Shown piece by piece: positions 31,306-43,336 of a stretch of 64,000 bases of DNA; position 1 is the first letter of the stretch, and each line of letters starts with the position of its first letter. Origin of the DNA: Xestospongia muta (taxonomy: Eukaryota > Porifera > Demospongiae > Haplosclerida > Petrosiidae); the NCBI GenBank assembly GCA_963693285.1, contig OY848918.1, positions 3,725,876 to 3,789,875 on the forward strand, read 5' to 3'. The position numbers and the translations under genes were made by a program. The notes under the pieces are model-generated. The model did no database searches. It was not told where the DNA came from and saw only the letters and a list, made by a program, of their open reading frames with translations.

Positions 31306-33520
31306 ATGGATCTAGTGAAGACAACATGGCTACTACTAATATTGTTAGTAGCTATTATATTAAAATGTACAGGTATGATTATATAATAACTAATGTACTA
31401 TTTTATTTAGTTTATTATATAGCTGTTCAGTTCATATTTACTCCATCTCCTAACATTGGAGTCTATCAACTAGCACATTACCAATGTTCAGTGGATCATA
31501 ATGGTGTGACTGTTACTTGGCTTGTTAATGAAACAATTTCTAATAGTGATAATATTATTCAACTTGGTATTGTTACAAATGGAGCAGGAACACCTAACTC
31601 CAGTCTTACCATACCTGGGTATCCTCAATATAACAATACAATAGTGACATGTAATGCTTTTGGATTTGTCAATGACAGTCTTTATAACAACTTTGATAGT
31701 GCTACTCTGAGAATACAAGGTAACACACTCTCTAAAATATGTCATTATATCTCCTCTCATTAGGTCAACTAGCTGCTGTCAATGACTTGATATGTCATGT
31801 ACACAGTCAGTATATAAACTGTTCCTGGTCTCCTTCCTTCTCTCTGGTATCCATACCTGGTTATATCATCAAGGTTACTTATGGAGGAGAACTAGTTACA
31901 AAGAACACTATATCTTCTACAACATGGCAGTACTGTCCCAGTCAATTTGGTAACTATACAATTAGTGTAGCTGGTAATAACTCAGCTGGAGAAGGAGAGA
32001 TAAGTACTACATTACTTATAGTACCAGAAGGTATATGATGTAGACATTTTAATTTGTCAACTACTTGACGCTAATAGATAGAATTACTAACTATGATGTG
32101 ATCCCTAAAAGATTATTAAATGACACATATTTGGTCAGTTATATTGTGGAGGTATGATAACTTCTCTTATATAATTATCATCTAATTTTACATACATTCT
32201 GTCTAGACTGTGTATTCGCTACAGCCATCATTAGTATTTATCAATTTAACTAATAGTATTGGAGCTACATTTATTTATGAAAACGTTATTTTTCATATTT
32301 TTGGAAATAATTTCATTGGAAATATAGGTATTGACAAGATTGACAGACAAAAATGGAGTATTGTTTTGACTTTTAGTTACAACTGTAGATCTCTTAATTC
32401 ACCAGTTGAACTATTTTGTAAGTTTTTTAAATCACATTAATTGTATTAATATTTTATTAGCTACATTTGATGTACAAAATGGCAGCTTAACAGAGGAGTC
32501 TGGTCAAGTTTGTTTTACTTGTTGTTTTCTTGAGGGTAGTCAATCACAAGGATGTTATATTGAATATAACTCACTTATAACAGACTACTACAGTGGTAAT
32601 CTTACCATAGTGAGATCATCAGTAAATACCAGTACTGCTAGTAAATGTGTGACAGGAATATATACCAGTAACTATAATGTGACATTTTATGATATGGATT
32701 ATAACAATGTACCATATACTACTGAGTATGCTGTAAAACTGACTAATCAATCAGTCACTGGACTATCTCCTCCTCTTACTCCTACACCAACTACTATATT
32801 AAGTGTAACAGTTATTATTACATTGTCATCTCCATCACCTACTACACTATGTACAGACTGTGATAATAGTAAGTTATTAATAATATTATAATAGTTAAGT
32901 TCATATTATTACTACTACAGTGAGGAGTGTTCAAATAGATCTAATAATAGGTAATACTAGTATGATAACTTCTAGTCTAGTTAACTAAATATATCACTAC
33001 ATATTGTAGGTAGTATTACTGGTAGTCTAGTGAGTGTGTCAGTTCTAATACTGGTGTGTACTACACTAGTACTTATAATGATATATAGAATAAGAAGAAC
33101 TAAGTCACTGAGACAAGGTACAGTTAAGTACATTTTATATACACTCTCTTATATAAGTCACTACTAGATACTGTACAACATCAAGTGATGACTGGTATAC
33201 CTCAATATGAGAATATTACTAATTACCATCATACTACTGAACTAGAGATGAACACATGTGCAGCATATGGTATGATATAATATTGACCAATAACTGTGTG
33301 TGTGTGTGTGTGTGTTTATATACATAGTATTGAGTAATGATCTCACTTGAGTATAATATGTTATTACATTGTAGGTACTGTACCATCTCCTGTTAATCCA
33401 CTAACAGATACTGTCCCTCATCAAGCTATACCTCAATATGAGAATGTTGATATGATCACTAATATACTACCTACTACTAAACTAGAGATGAACACATGTG
33501 CTGCATATGGTGTGATATAA
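31306..33520 (+). CDS. Gene C: complete Ig/FN3 type I receptor with two-tyrosine-exon tail
   Basis: Join 31306-31372, 31423-31719, 31764-32030, 32078-32151, 32207-32417, 32461-32868, 32921-32950, 33010-33117, 33168-33269, 33375-33520: 1710 nt, 569 residues, no stop, GT..AG introns of 43-105 bp. Signal peptide 1-22 (MDLVKTTWLLLILL); Ig-like 23-121 with Cys in QCSVDH and VTCNAF; FN3 122-210 with CSWSPSFSL and NNSAGEGE; spacer 211-305; Cys-rich domain about 306-400 (CFTCCFLEG, GCYIEY, KCVTGIY); Ser/Thr/Pro stalk to 451; TM about 455-477; basic stop-transfer RRTKSLRQG; tail 488-569 with two related units, QYENITNY...CAAYG and QYENVDMI...CAAYGVI. Many N-x-S/T sites. All junctions are phase 1 except one phase 0. 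The tyrosine motifs fit SH2-type docking, so a signalling surface receptor is likely; ligand unknown. Confidence 0.82.
33297..33316. repeat. (TG)n tract in last intron of gene C
   Basis: About 18 bp of GT repeats in the same intron position as in the paralogues. Confidence 0.75.
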
Positions 33521-33539
33521 TATTAAAAATACATAGAAC

Positions 33540-33800
33540 AGCTTACATTATATAATTTGACATTACAATCATGATAAATTTATGAATCAAACTTCATATA
33601 AAATCAAGTGTGAAGGTCACCAGAGGAATGTACTGATGATAATATTGATAAAGAAAATGTATGAACTTTATTCAGTAAGAAGTCATTGGACATATCCATC
33701 AAATAAATCATCTGGTCACATTGTAATATATGGAGGTGATGTAGTTGTCATGGCAACAGTACTAATAGTTATGTACACTGACAGATTTGTTCAGGTATAA
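33540..33800 (+). other. Conserved 3' flank of gene C
   Basis: Matches flanks of genes B, F and H. A 72-codon frame (33582-33800) reads MYELYSVRSHWTYPSNKS and ends with a hydrophobic stretch; coding status is doubtful because the F and H copies have stops. Confidence 0.4.
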
Positions 33801-34555
33801 TTAGAATTATTAGCATTATTAGGTAATTGTCTTATTAAATTAATTTACTTTGACTAATTACAAAGTCCTAGATTACTATTCATCCTCCAATAAACTTGTC
33901 TGCCATGTCTATTGTTGATATCTCCAGTTAGAAGATCAAAACAACCTCTTTACTTCAACCAATTGTGATCTATCAAGGACTCATTGGCTGTTGCTATGGA
34001 CTCCTTAAATGTATTTTGATTGGTTGTTGTATTGTATGTATAGCTTGGTTTTGTTTATTGATTTTTAGTATTGGTTGTCCAGACAAATATAAAGTCTGAA
34101 ATGTACTTTCATATCTATTACCTCTCTACCTGAGACTTTTCAATATGGTCTAGTCTGTTTTCATAATTAATATATTGATTAATAATTGGCAATCATGTAG
34201 TTAATTGTCAGAGATATAAAGAATTTGTTTGATGTCTTTTTAGTTAGACAAAAATAATTTCATGGATGCTAGATCTATATATGAATGCTGTTACAATGGA
34301 ATTTATAACAGGACAGTCCCACAAACAATATAAGTGTCCTTTCTATGAAGTCTTTGCTGAAGCAGATGAAAAGTCAATTCCATAGTAATTGGTAATCAAA
34401 AAACAGTATATATATTTTGTCAACATATTTCTATATCACTATTTTGTACTATACCTGGAGTCTTAGTCAAGTCAATATAGCATTAGAACAATATGAGTTG
34501 TGTTACACAAATGAGTGAGTAATATCTCTTTATATTATATTATAATATATCTTTG
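33801..34555. other. Intergenic, no gene seen
   Basis: No family exon, no clear repeat. Confidence 0.35.
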
Positions 34556-34733
34556 TAGATCTTGGAGTCTTTATAATGACAATATATCACAATCATTATA
34601 TACTAATAACAGTACATTGATGTTTGATAATGGAAATGGGTCATCACCACGTAGTGCTAATCTTTCTATCTCTTATGATTGTGACATACCATCAACTACT
34701 GTAACAAAACATCTAGTATTGAACCCTCAGTAA
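34556..34733 (+). pseudogene. Isolated exon-like fragment
   Basis: An open frame follows an acceptor-like TTTGTAG at 34552-34558 and ends at TAA 34731-34733, reading SWSLYNDNISQSLYTNN and ANLSISYDCDIPSTT, with several N-x-S/T sites. It looks extracellular, maybe an Ig or FN3 fragment, but no partner exons were found nearby. Confidence 0.35.
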
Positions 34734-34736
34734 CAA

Positions 34737-34892
34737 GCATGACTAGTCTGACCAGTATTGCAATAACTGAAACAGGTATGACCAGTTTGACTATTATAAA
34801 CAAGTATAATCAGTTTGACTAGTATAAACAAGTATGACCAGTTTGACTAATATAACAAGTATGACCAGTTTGACTAGTATAAACAAATAATG
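34737..34892. repeat. Tandem repeat, unit about 28 bp
   Basis: Five or more imperfect units of the type AGTATGACCAGTTTGACTAG followed by TATAAACA. Confidence 0.75.
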
Positions 34893-35305
34893 TCACTATT
34901 GTGATGTGGTATATAATACTATATCAAACAATCATACTTTATCATCACTGTTACAACATAGTATATACATTACTTAGAGTTTTATTGATGTTATGATCAA
35001 TATTACATATGATATTAATATTAAATATATATATATACTCAACAAAAAGTGTACTCTCATCACTGATGAGCCATTCAATATATGTATGAAATTGAAATGT
35101 TTGCATGAACTCTATAGTATGTAGCAACTGGTGGTGACTGATGTTATCATAACAAGATTTTCCCAAGCCATACATGCAGCTGTTATTCCACCATTCAAAC
35201 TGTCCACTATTTTGTTAACATATAGGTAGTTTTTTGTAACTCAGGATCAAATTAAAATTAATTAAATCAAACAGTGCCACTAGTATAAGCACATTGAAGC
35301 TAAAA

Positions 35306-35592
35306 TGTGAGAGCGTAAAGAAAACAGTTTCATATGATGTTGATAAGCCAAAAGTTTTGAAAAATAAATTATATAATAGTACAAATGTTTTAGTAACTGT
35401 GAATGATAAATAAGTGTATGTAATATATTAATAATAACTATTAACACTAGAAATTAGAAATTAATGGATCATTATAATTATTTTAAGGTAGGCACTTTAA
35501 TTTTTTTTTACTTTTATATATTTATGCTTTAAAATTTTTGAATTGTAACTTATCAATATCAAATGAAACTGTTTTCTTTATGCTTTCTCACA
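35306..35592. repeat. Inverted repeat with arms of about 42 bp
   Basis: 35306-35346 (TGTGAGAGCGTAAAGAAAAC...) is complementary to 35550-35592. The core AAACAGTTTCAT-TGATGTTGATAA also occurs inside the hairpin element at 35727-36070, so this is probably an older, diverged relative. Confidence 0.65.
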
Positions 35593-35726
35593 TTTTTTAA
35601 ACATGTACATTGTGTATGAAAAAAGATGATTGTTATATATATCATTTATTTTTATAGCTTTAATAAAAAATATGTTTTGTAACAAATAAACAATTTAATT
35701 AATGTTGATAACTTAGAACAGCTGTA

Positions 35727-36070
35727 TACAGTACTGGCTGGTATGAACACAGTAATAAACTGAATTAAACTCCACCTAACATGTCATAAAGGAAACAGTT
35801 TCATTTGATGTTGATAACTTAGAACAGCTGTATCTATGAGTTGGCTAAATCCTGTTATGCTAGTTGATTACATCAGTTACTTCCTGTTACTACATACTAT
35901 ACAAACATACTAGGAAGTAACTGATGTAATTAACTATCATAACAGGATTTAGCCAACTCATAGATACAGCTGTTCTAAGTTGTCAACATCAAATGAAACT
36001 GTTTCCTTTATGACATGTTAGGTGGAGTTTAATTCAGTTTATTACTGTGTTCATACCAGCCAGTACTGTA
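35727..36070. mobile_element. Tc1/mariner-like hairpin MITE
   Basis: Arms 35727-35885 and 35912-36070 (159 bp each) are almost perfectly complementary around a 26-bp centre. The ends read TA-CAGTACTGGCTGGTATGAA and the mirror image ending GCCAGTACTG-TA, that is, a TA duplication and CAGT termini typical of Tc1/mariner-type elements. No coding capacity; it depends on a transposase elsewhere. Confidence 0.8.
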
Positions 36071-36265
36071 TAATAACTATATATGTTAGGATAATCATAT
36101 TAGATATACTATCATGTTAATAGCCAGTACAGTATACTTACTATATATCATGTTACTAACCAGTACTGTATACATACTATATATCATGTTAGTAGCCAGT
36201 ACTATATACTAACTATATATCATGTTAATAGCCAGTACTGTATACTAACTATATATCATATTAGT
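36056..36265. repeat. Tandem repeat derived from the MITE end
   Basis: About five units of 36-42 bp, each beginning CCAGTACTGTATA and continuing CTAACTATATATCATGTTA-TAG. The unit start equals the terminus of the neighbouring MITE. Two or so related units stand at 43281-43340. Confidence 0.75.
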
Positions 36266-36458
36266 ACCACTGTAAAAATCGATTGGTTGATTTAACTATT
36301 ATTTTGTTATACAGTTTGTATGTAATTTATTTTGATCAAATTATGTATACAAATATTAATGTCTATATAATACTTATTTTTATAGTAATATTATATTAAT
36401 AATTAATTGCACTAATTATTATAACAACATCACATGATATTTAGTTATTGTTAATGAA

Positions 36459-36696
36459 TTATTTTGATTTACTAGTAAACTTTATTTGCCATAACATTTG
36501 TCTCCTGAGACAGTATATAATAATTATTGATGTTATTGATGTACCATCTTTTGTAAAGTTAGTACTAACTATACCTAAACCAGAATTATTTAGAAGAAGG
36601 TAGTCTTTATCTCTTATGACAGTGACACTAGATCCAGTGTTTGAGTACTGAATTGGCTCCTGTATAGGAATTGTCCTCATGTAATCTATTATAATG
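36459..36696 (-). pseudogene. Unknown exon-like frame, repeated at 43545-43772
   Basis: On the minus strand, after an acceptor-like ATAATAG, a frame reads IPIQEPIQYSNTGSSVTVI, KDYLLLNNSGLGIV and TNFTKDGTS, ending TAA. The 43.5 kb copy keeps the frame with several amino-acid changes. It could be an extracellular Ig-like exon, but no signal, TM or partner exon is visible. Function unknown. Confidence 0.35.
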
Positions 36697-36802
36697 TAAT
36701 ATAATATAATATAATATAATATAATATAATATAATATAATATAATTATAATATAATATAATACAATTATAATATAATATAATATAATATAATATAATATA
36801 TG
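36693..36802. repeat. (ATAAT)n simple repeat
   Basis: About 20 units of TAATA with a few interruptions; a shorter version lies at 43776-43848 in the second copy of the segment. Confidence 0.9.
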
Positions 36803-38269
36803 TATGTACATATGTTACTCTATATATTGTACACAAGATAATAGTAATGCCTTTAATATGGTGATGTATTATTCCTAAAAAATGTGTACATAATCTGTAG
36901 AGCCATCATTCTATTGAGCCTTGACACCTAGCTAATGAAGTACTCAACTTTAATTTAATTTCTCTAATTTTAGTTTAAGTAAAATGGTATCATGAGCAAC
37001 AAATAATATTAATAAAAACATTAAATGATATTGTATGACATTTTACAAAGGAGTTCCTTTGATTTTTCAGGATAAAAGCCATATTTAGACTTAGAAAATA
37101 CTCCTATTTTCATATGTTGGGCAATACATGTCATTACAATTAGTGGTAGCTACAAATTAAATGTTCCTTATAAGCAGATCTTGATATGTTGTTAGGTTTT
37201 GTGGGTAAAAAAACAATGAACAATTAATGAGGTCAACAAATAAACTTATCAAAATAAAATTAAATTTAAAAATATAATTAGTTTTGGTTTGGGTAACAAA
37301 GCCTTTAGTTCTAGTCTTAGTTTTCATATTATTATTAAAGTACTCAAGTTCAGTTATAGTTTTAATTAGTATACTAAAATGTTTTACTCCTTACTAAAGG
37401 AATAGTTTTGTTTTAGTTCTAATATATCAACACTATAACTATTGCTTATAGTACCAATATACTAGTGATGTGATAATAAATTGTGTGAGTGTAATTCTAT
37501 CATTTTTTCTATACAGAGTGTTTTATCTACTTTTTAAGCATAATTATTAAACAGTGCAAACCATTTAATAATTGTGTAGAAACAAATTCACAAGTATAGG
37601 AAATGTACTATTTGATGACTATATCTTAAACTTAACAATAATATTGATATTAATTGTCTAAATGTTTATTATGTTATATTATTCAACTCTAATGATAGAG
37701 TGTTCAAATTAGTGTACACTCAGTAATGATGTGTACTTACTATCTGTGCCACATTGAGGCATAAAATTTGCTGACACTTAAGACATAACATAAAAAAGTT
37801 TATATATTGGGAGATAGTGTTTTGTTTTGGGACATTATGAGAATGTTCATCTTCTTGTTATTCTTCTTGAGATTGTTAAGCATAATACAATATGATATTA
37901 CATAAAGAATAGTGCCATTATTATATTTATTACTAGTACATGTGTTAACATATTAATAAGTGTCGTTTCATTTTGAAGTGTTTGATCTGGAGGTTGTTGT
38001 GGTGAACAATACATCTGTTTGGTGTGTCCAACCACCCTTAAATCAAGTGAATAAGTAAGATAGTGAACATAATGATATTACATTTAGTCCACATATATCT
38101 AGCATTACACAAATAAAATCAAATTTGTTATGACTCATGTAAATGTAGTCATTGTTTTCACTCACAGAGTTGAGTCAATGTTTTTCAACTGTTTAGTGTA
38201 AAATATAACAGTCTGAAAAGGAAATCAAAAGCTTCTATAATGAGACTATGTTATTGTGTCTAGAAGACA

Positions 38270-38545
38270 GTGTGTACTTACCATCAGGTAAAGAGTGAGT
38301 ATATTTACCATCACGTACAGAGTGTGTGTACTTACCATCAGGTAAAGAGTGAGTGTATTTACCATCAGGTAAAGAGTGAGTATATTTACCATCAGGTACA
38401 GAGTGAGTGTATTTACCATCAGATAAAGAGTGTGTGTACTTACCATCAAATAAAGAGTGTGTGTACTTAACATCAGGTAAAGAGTAAGTGTATTTACCAT
38501 CAGGTAAAGAGTATGTATATTTACTATCAGGTAAAAAGTGTGTGT
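38270..38545. repeat. 27-bp minisatellite, about ten units
   Basis: Unit of the type ACCATCAGGTAAAGAGTGAG-TGTATTT. Because 27 is divisible by three it gives open frames on both strands (SLPDGKYTH repeated on minus), with no independent sign of being coding. Each unit carries CAG|GTAAAG on plus and ATG|GTAAA/GT on minus, both donor-like. Confidence 0.9.
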
Positions 38546-38654
38546 AATATTGTAAGAAACTCAACAGTTGATACTTACATATGACAATTTTTATTATGTT
38601 AATCCATTTTTATGCACTGAGAGTTAGAGTTTCCCTCCAAAAATGCTCACACGT

Positions 38655-40690
38655 GTGGAATCAATTTACTAAAGGAAGTGACCAACTTAATTAGTCAGTC
38701 AGCAATAAGTGTTTTCCTAATTAATCCTATTTAATTTGTAAGATCTTTTAAAATAAATTCATAGTCTTTATTAGTTATTTCTAAGAACACTTTCAAGTAA
38801 CATAACTATCTCATCTAATATGACACTCAATACTTATTATAAAGAATCACATGACCAATTTATTGGTCTTCCAGTGATCATTATACGTGTTAAATCATTT
38901 TAAGTTAATGCTAGATATTACTGGAGTATTTATTAAATATTATGACAAATACATTATTTTAATCACATCAAAACAAACCAAAAGTTTCATTGCTAATGTA
39001 CAACAACTAACAACTTATGATGTTAGTATCAATAGCTTAGCTATTATTGTTTCTTGACAAATACACTACCCAAACTACAAAGGTAGATCAGATATAATAA
39101 ATAATACATTTATCCACACATATCAATGATTATAAGGATAGTAAATATTATATATGAATAACTTAATGACTGCTACACATACCAACTATGTATTCCAAAG
39201 GCTATATACATTACTTTAATGCAATTAATTTGTATACATTTGGACAATATTTGAACTGTAATTACAAACTGAATATATTGTCATAAAACATTTAGGCAAA
39301 TCTTTTAAATGATAATGTAATTAATGATGTACCATATAAGGTATTTATCATTAACGTTAATGATAGTCAACATAGAACCCGACAATAACACTGATAGTTA
39401 ACTACTATAGGAAATTTCTGATAGTAATAGTCATAATCTTTACAAACACGTTGTGTGTATAGATGTCCATATAATATTATTCTGAGAGTTGTGATCTAAT
39501 GAGCAATATTGATTGACATTCTCATAACATCCCAAAGCATCCATATTCAAAAACACTATCTCCCAATATATAAACTTTTCTTTATGTTATGTCTTAAGTG
39601 TCAGCAAATTTTATGCCTCAATGTGGCACAGATAGTAAGTACACATCATTACTGAGTGTGCATTATAATTTGAACACTCTATCATTAGAGTTGAACAATA
39701 TAACATAATTAACATTTAGACAATTAACATCAATATTGTTGTTATGTTTAAGATATAGTCATCAAATAGTACATTTCCTATACTTGTGAATTTATTTCTA
39801 TACAATTATTAAATGGTTTGCACTGTTTAATAATTATGCTTAAAAAGTAGATAAGACACTCTGTATAGAAAAAATTATAGAATTACACTCACACAATTTA
39901 TTATCACATCACTAGTATATTGGTACTATATTAGCAATAGTTATAGTGTTGATATATTAGAACTAAAACAAAACTATTCCTTTAGTAAGGAGTAAAACAT
40001 TTTAGTATACTAACTAAAACTATAACTGAACTTGAGTACTTTAATAATAATATGAAAACTAAAACTAGAACTAAAGGCTTTGTTACCCAAACCAAAACTA
40101 ATTATATTTTTTAATTTAATTTTATTTTGATAACTTTATTTGTTGACCTTATTAATTGTTCATTGTTTTTTTACCCAGAAAACCTAACAACATATCAAGA
40201 TCACCTTATAAGGAACATTTAATTTGGCCTAAATATAGTAGACAATTTGAATGTTTCTCTTTACAAGTGACTACTTGATGAGGGCAGTACCTGTTAACAG
40301 TAAATGGTACAATACTTACAATGTAATAACATATTACACTCAAGTGAGGTCATAATTCAACATCATATCATACCGTGTATAGTACATGTTCTCTAATTAA
40401 CTGTCAATTCTGTAATAATTAATCAAAACAGTATTTGTTGTCAACACTTTTCGATGTATTTTAGACATGTAAAGAAGATAAGTGATCATGAATTGACTGT
40501 TCATGTAGCTATCTAATTGCTAGAACTATAATGTTAAGATGTTGTTACTATGAAATTCATATATAAATCAACTACAGTGTTATAGTCACATACAGAGTAC
40601 TAGGACAAACAACCAGTATAATGGTTGTGGTAGTAGAGTAGGAGTGTCTTATCAGTTAATACTTCATTCATTAACATTTTAAAGTTGTTT
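38655..40690. repeat. Right arm of long inverted repeat, continuing into dispersed repeat
   Basis: 38655-39735 is the reverse complement of 29490-30566; 39665-40275 matches 27838-28445 directly; 40480-40690 matches 29310-29490. 40540-40670 is repeated inverted at 41210-41335, giving another hairpin. No coding exon seen. Confidence 0.75.
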
Positions 40691-41605
40691 AGGTCATTTT
40701 GCTTGGTATGTTTGTTGACAAATGAATATTACATACCAGCTGTATAGTATATATGTGATGAGAATACATAATATTTCTTGTGTATAAGTAGGTTATCATG
40801 TTAACATTAATTATAATACATTACTTGGAATAATTGAATTTAAGGAAGTAAATGATATAGAAGATTATACACATGACTTTATATGTGAGTACATGTATGA
40901 AACAGAATAATTATAATCTAGCAAACACTACTCATTTAATAATAGAATAAACAACTTAATGTGATAGCTGTGATTGTAATGGCTACTCCAAGAATATCAG
41001 CTCTCAAATATATTTAGTGCTGATTTTTATGTCTACCACAGAATAATGCATCTTTGTAACTATTACTACATTGTGATTACAAGACAATAATTATAACTGT
41101 TATAATTATATATACACAGACATAATACTAAAATCAAAGACATTTTGTTGTGCCTATATCTAAAAAGATATAACAACTTTTTCTTAAAATGTTGATGAAT
41201 GAAGTGTTAACTGCTAAGACACTCCTACTCTACTACCACAACCATTATACTGGTTGTTTGTCCTAGTACTCTGTATGTGACTATAATACTGTAGTTGATT
41301 TATATATGAATTTCATAGAACATTCTGAGAGTTGACATTCTGGGAAGTAACCATTACAATCGTAGCTGTCACATTAACTCTGTTTATTCTGTTTATATTT
41401 AGAACTCATTAACTATTGTCCATTATTGAGATTGTTTAACATAATACAAATTGATATTACATAAAGAATAGTGCCATTATTATATTTATTACTGGTACAT
41501 GTGTTAACATATTAACAAGTGTTGTTTCATTTTGAATTGTTTGATCTGGAGGTTGTTGTGGTGAACAATACATCTGTTTGGTGCATCCAACCACCCTTAA
41601 ATTGG
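40691..41605. other. Non-coding stretch between repeats
   Basis: Includes the inverted partner of 40540-40670 at 41210-41335 and, at 41430-41600, a third copy of the 37860-38040 sequence. No exon recognised. Confidence 0.4.
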
Positions 41606-42830
41606 TGTGATTAATGACCTACCAATATGGTGACCAAATCATTCAATAGACTTGTTGACAAAAGAAACTCTTTCAAAGAGAAGTAGGATACTATCATCAA
41701 TTATTGAAATAGTTTGTAATCCCATAAGCTCACTGTCTTTTAGAAGACATATCTGATGACAAGGATCAAAAATACAGCTATTTAGTCATATTTTAATTAA
41801 ATCTTATCCTCTCTAAATGGTTACAGATGCGTACAGCTATTACTTATTACATATTATAATTGTAACTTGACGATATCATTTAGCAATCATCCAGTCCATT
41901 AATAATATTGTATTTGACCACCAATTGAAAAGGTTCTTATGTTGTTTGTAAATTATTAGCAAAACCATCAGTAATTGCATGGGACATGTTACTGATTGGA
42001 ACTTGGATGCTGTCTTCAGTATAGAAGAATTAAGCTGCTTATTTGTCCATTTCATACACTCCATATAAATTCATGTGTATAATCTTTAATAAACCAATGT
42101 TAGTTTAGTTATCTAACTATTTCATAATAATTATGTTAGCATGTAATGTACTTATCTACTAACTGCAGTATTCCAGAGACTATGATGTTATATTACGAAT
42201 TATTTTTAGGAAGTAATGATGATTTTATATGTTATAAATAATAATGTTCATTATAGTGAAATCTTACATCAATACTTTACTAAGCATAATATATGTCATA
42301 ATACAAGATTATGCACATAATTAATACAATGTACACACACACACACACACATATTAAAATCATTAAAATTTTCACTTATGCACATTTTCAAAATCTAGGA
42401 TTTAAATCTGTCATTAACATTCATCATATGTGCAAATGATATCACTGTTAGTGGATTAAGAGGAGATGGTAGAGTTCCTACAATGAATAATACCACTTGC
42501 AAACTATTATCACTGTTAGTATTACCTTGTCTCAGTGACTTAGTTCTTCTTATCCAACACTTCACTATATGTACTAGTACAGTACATACCAGTATTAGAA
42601 CTGACACACCCACTAGACTACCTAGTATATATAGTATAAATTTAAAGTAATACATATCATATTGTACTTTACAACTACAATGTATTGTAAATATTAAATT
42701 ATATAAAACACTTTATACAACAATAGTTTTTGTCTGATACATGTTAAGTTTGCAAATACTGACAGTGTACCTCAGAAAGAGAGGGTTATTAACGTTTTGG
42801 TTTTGTGCCAAAATATATATACATAATATA
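41606..42830. repeat. Direct repeat, copy 1 (second copy 45248-46460)
   Basis: Starts GTGATTAATGACCTACCAAT and ends CCAAAATATATATACATAAT in both places, about 95 percent alike, including the tail and TM exons of gene fragments J and L. Confidence 0.8.
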
Positions 42831-43273
42831 TATTAAGTTTCTAATATCACAAACATGAGGTACCTAGAGATATCATAATGTAACTTACCAAATCATATAT
42901 TGTTACATTTAGTATCCAACTATTAACTGATCTGATAAATGTAGTTGTTAAATTACTTAAATTAACTAAAATCGAAGTAATAAATTATATATTAGTAACC
43001 ATAGTGATAATACCTCTTAGTATATGTAGAGATGTAGTACTTATTTCTCCTTCTCCAGCTGAGTTATTACCAGATACACTAATTGTATAGTTACCAAATT
43101 GACCGGGACAATACTGCCATGTTGTAGAAGATGTAGTGTTCTGTGTAACTAGATCTCCATAAGTAACATTAATGGTATAACCAGGTATGGATACCAGAGA
43201 GAAGGGAGGAGACCAAGAACAGTTTATATACTGACTTTGTACATGACATATCAAGTTGTTGAGAGCAGCTAGC
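42395..43273 (-). pseudogene. Gene fragment J: FN3, TM and tyrosine-free tail
   Basis: The FN3 exon (to 43014, CSWSPPFSL, NNSAGEGE) is cut at its 5' end at about 43273, where family sequence stops and the segmental repeat begins; no Ig or signal exon is present. The 42880-42980 part is a decayed spacer exon with a stop. The TM exon 42621-42526 is of the His/Trp type (HIVKCWIRRTKSLRQG). The tail exon 42477-42395 (LPSPLNPLTVISFAHMM) has no tyrosine and ends NDRFKS. It cannot make a normal receptor by itself. Confidence 0.7.
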
Positions 43274-43336
43274 AATAAACTACATATATACTATATATCA
43301 TATTAGTAGCCAGTACTATATATATGCTATATATCA

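Larger units (their letters stand above)
36253..38090. repeat. Segmental repeat, copy 1 (second copy 43337-44640)
   Basis: 36253-37130 matches 43337-44170 and 37650-38090 matches 44190-44640, both in direct orientation at about 95 percent; the intervening 37163-37650 is present only here and is an inverted copy of the 27.8 kb repeat. The copy at 43 kb therefore either lost this part or never had it. Confidence 0.75.

Noticed and set aside
33168..33520. Classical ITIM or ITAM in the tails
   Set aside because: Pro at position -2 of YENV does not fit a strict ITIM, and the tyrosine spacing is larger than in an ITAM; described only as YEN or YxxI/V motifs.
38235..38564. Repetitive protein of 109 codons (SLPDGKYTH units)
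   Set aside because: The 27-bp minisatellite is open in several frames on both strands, which follows from its period; no start context or splice evidence.
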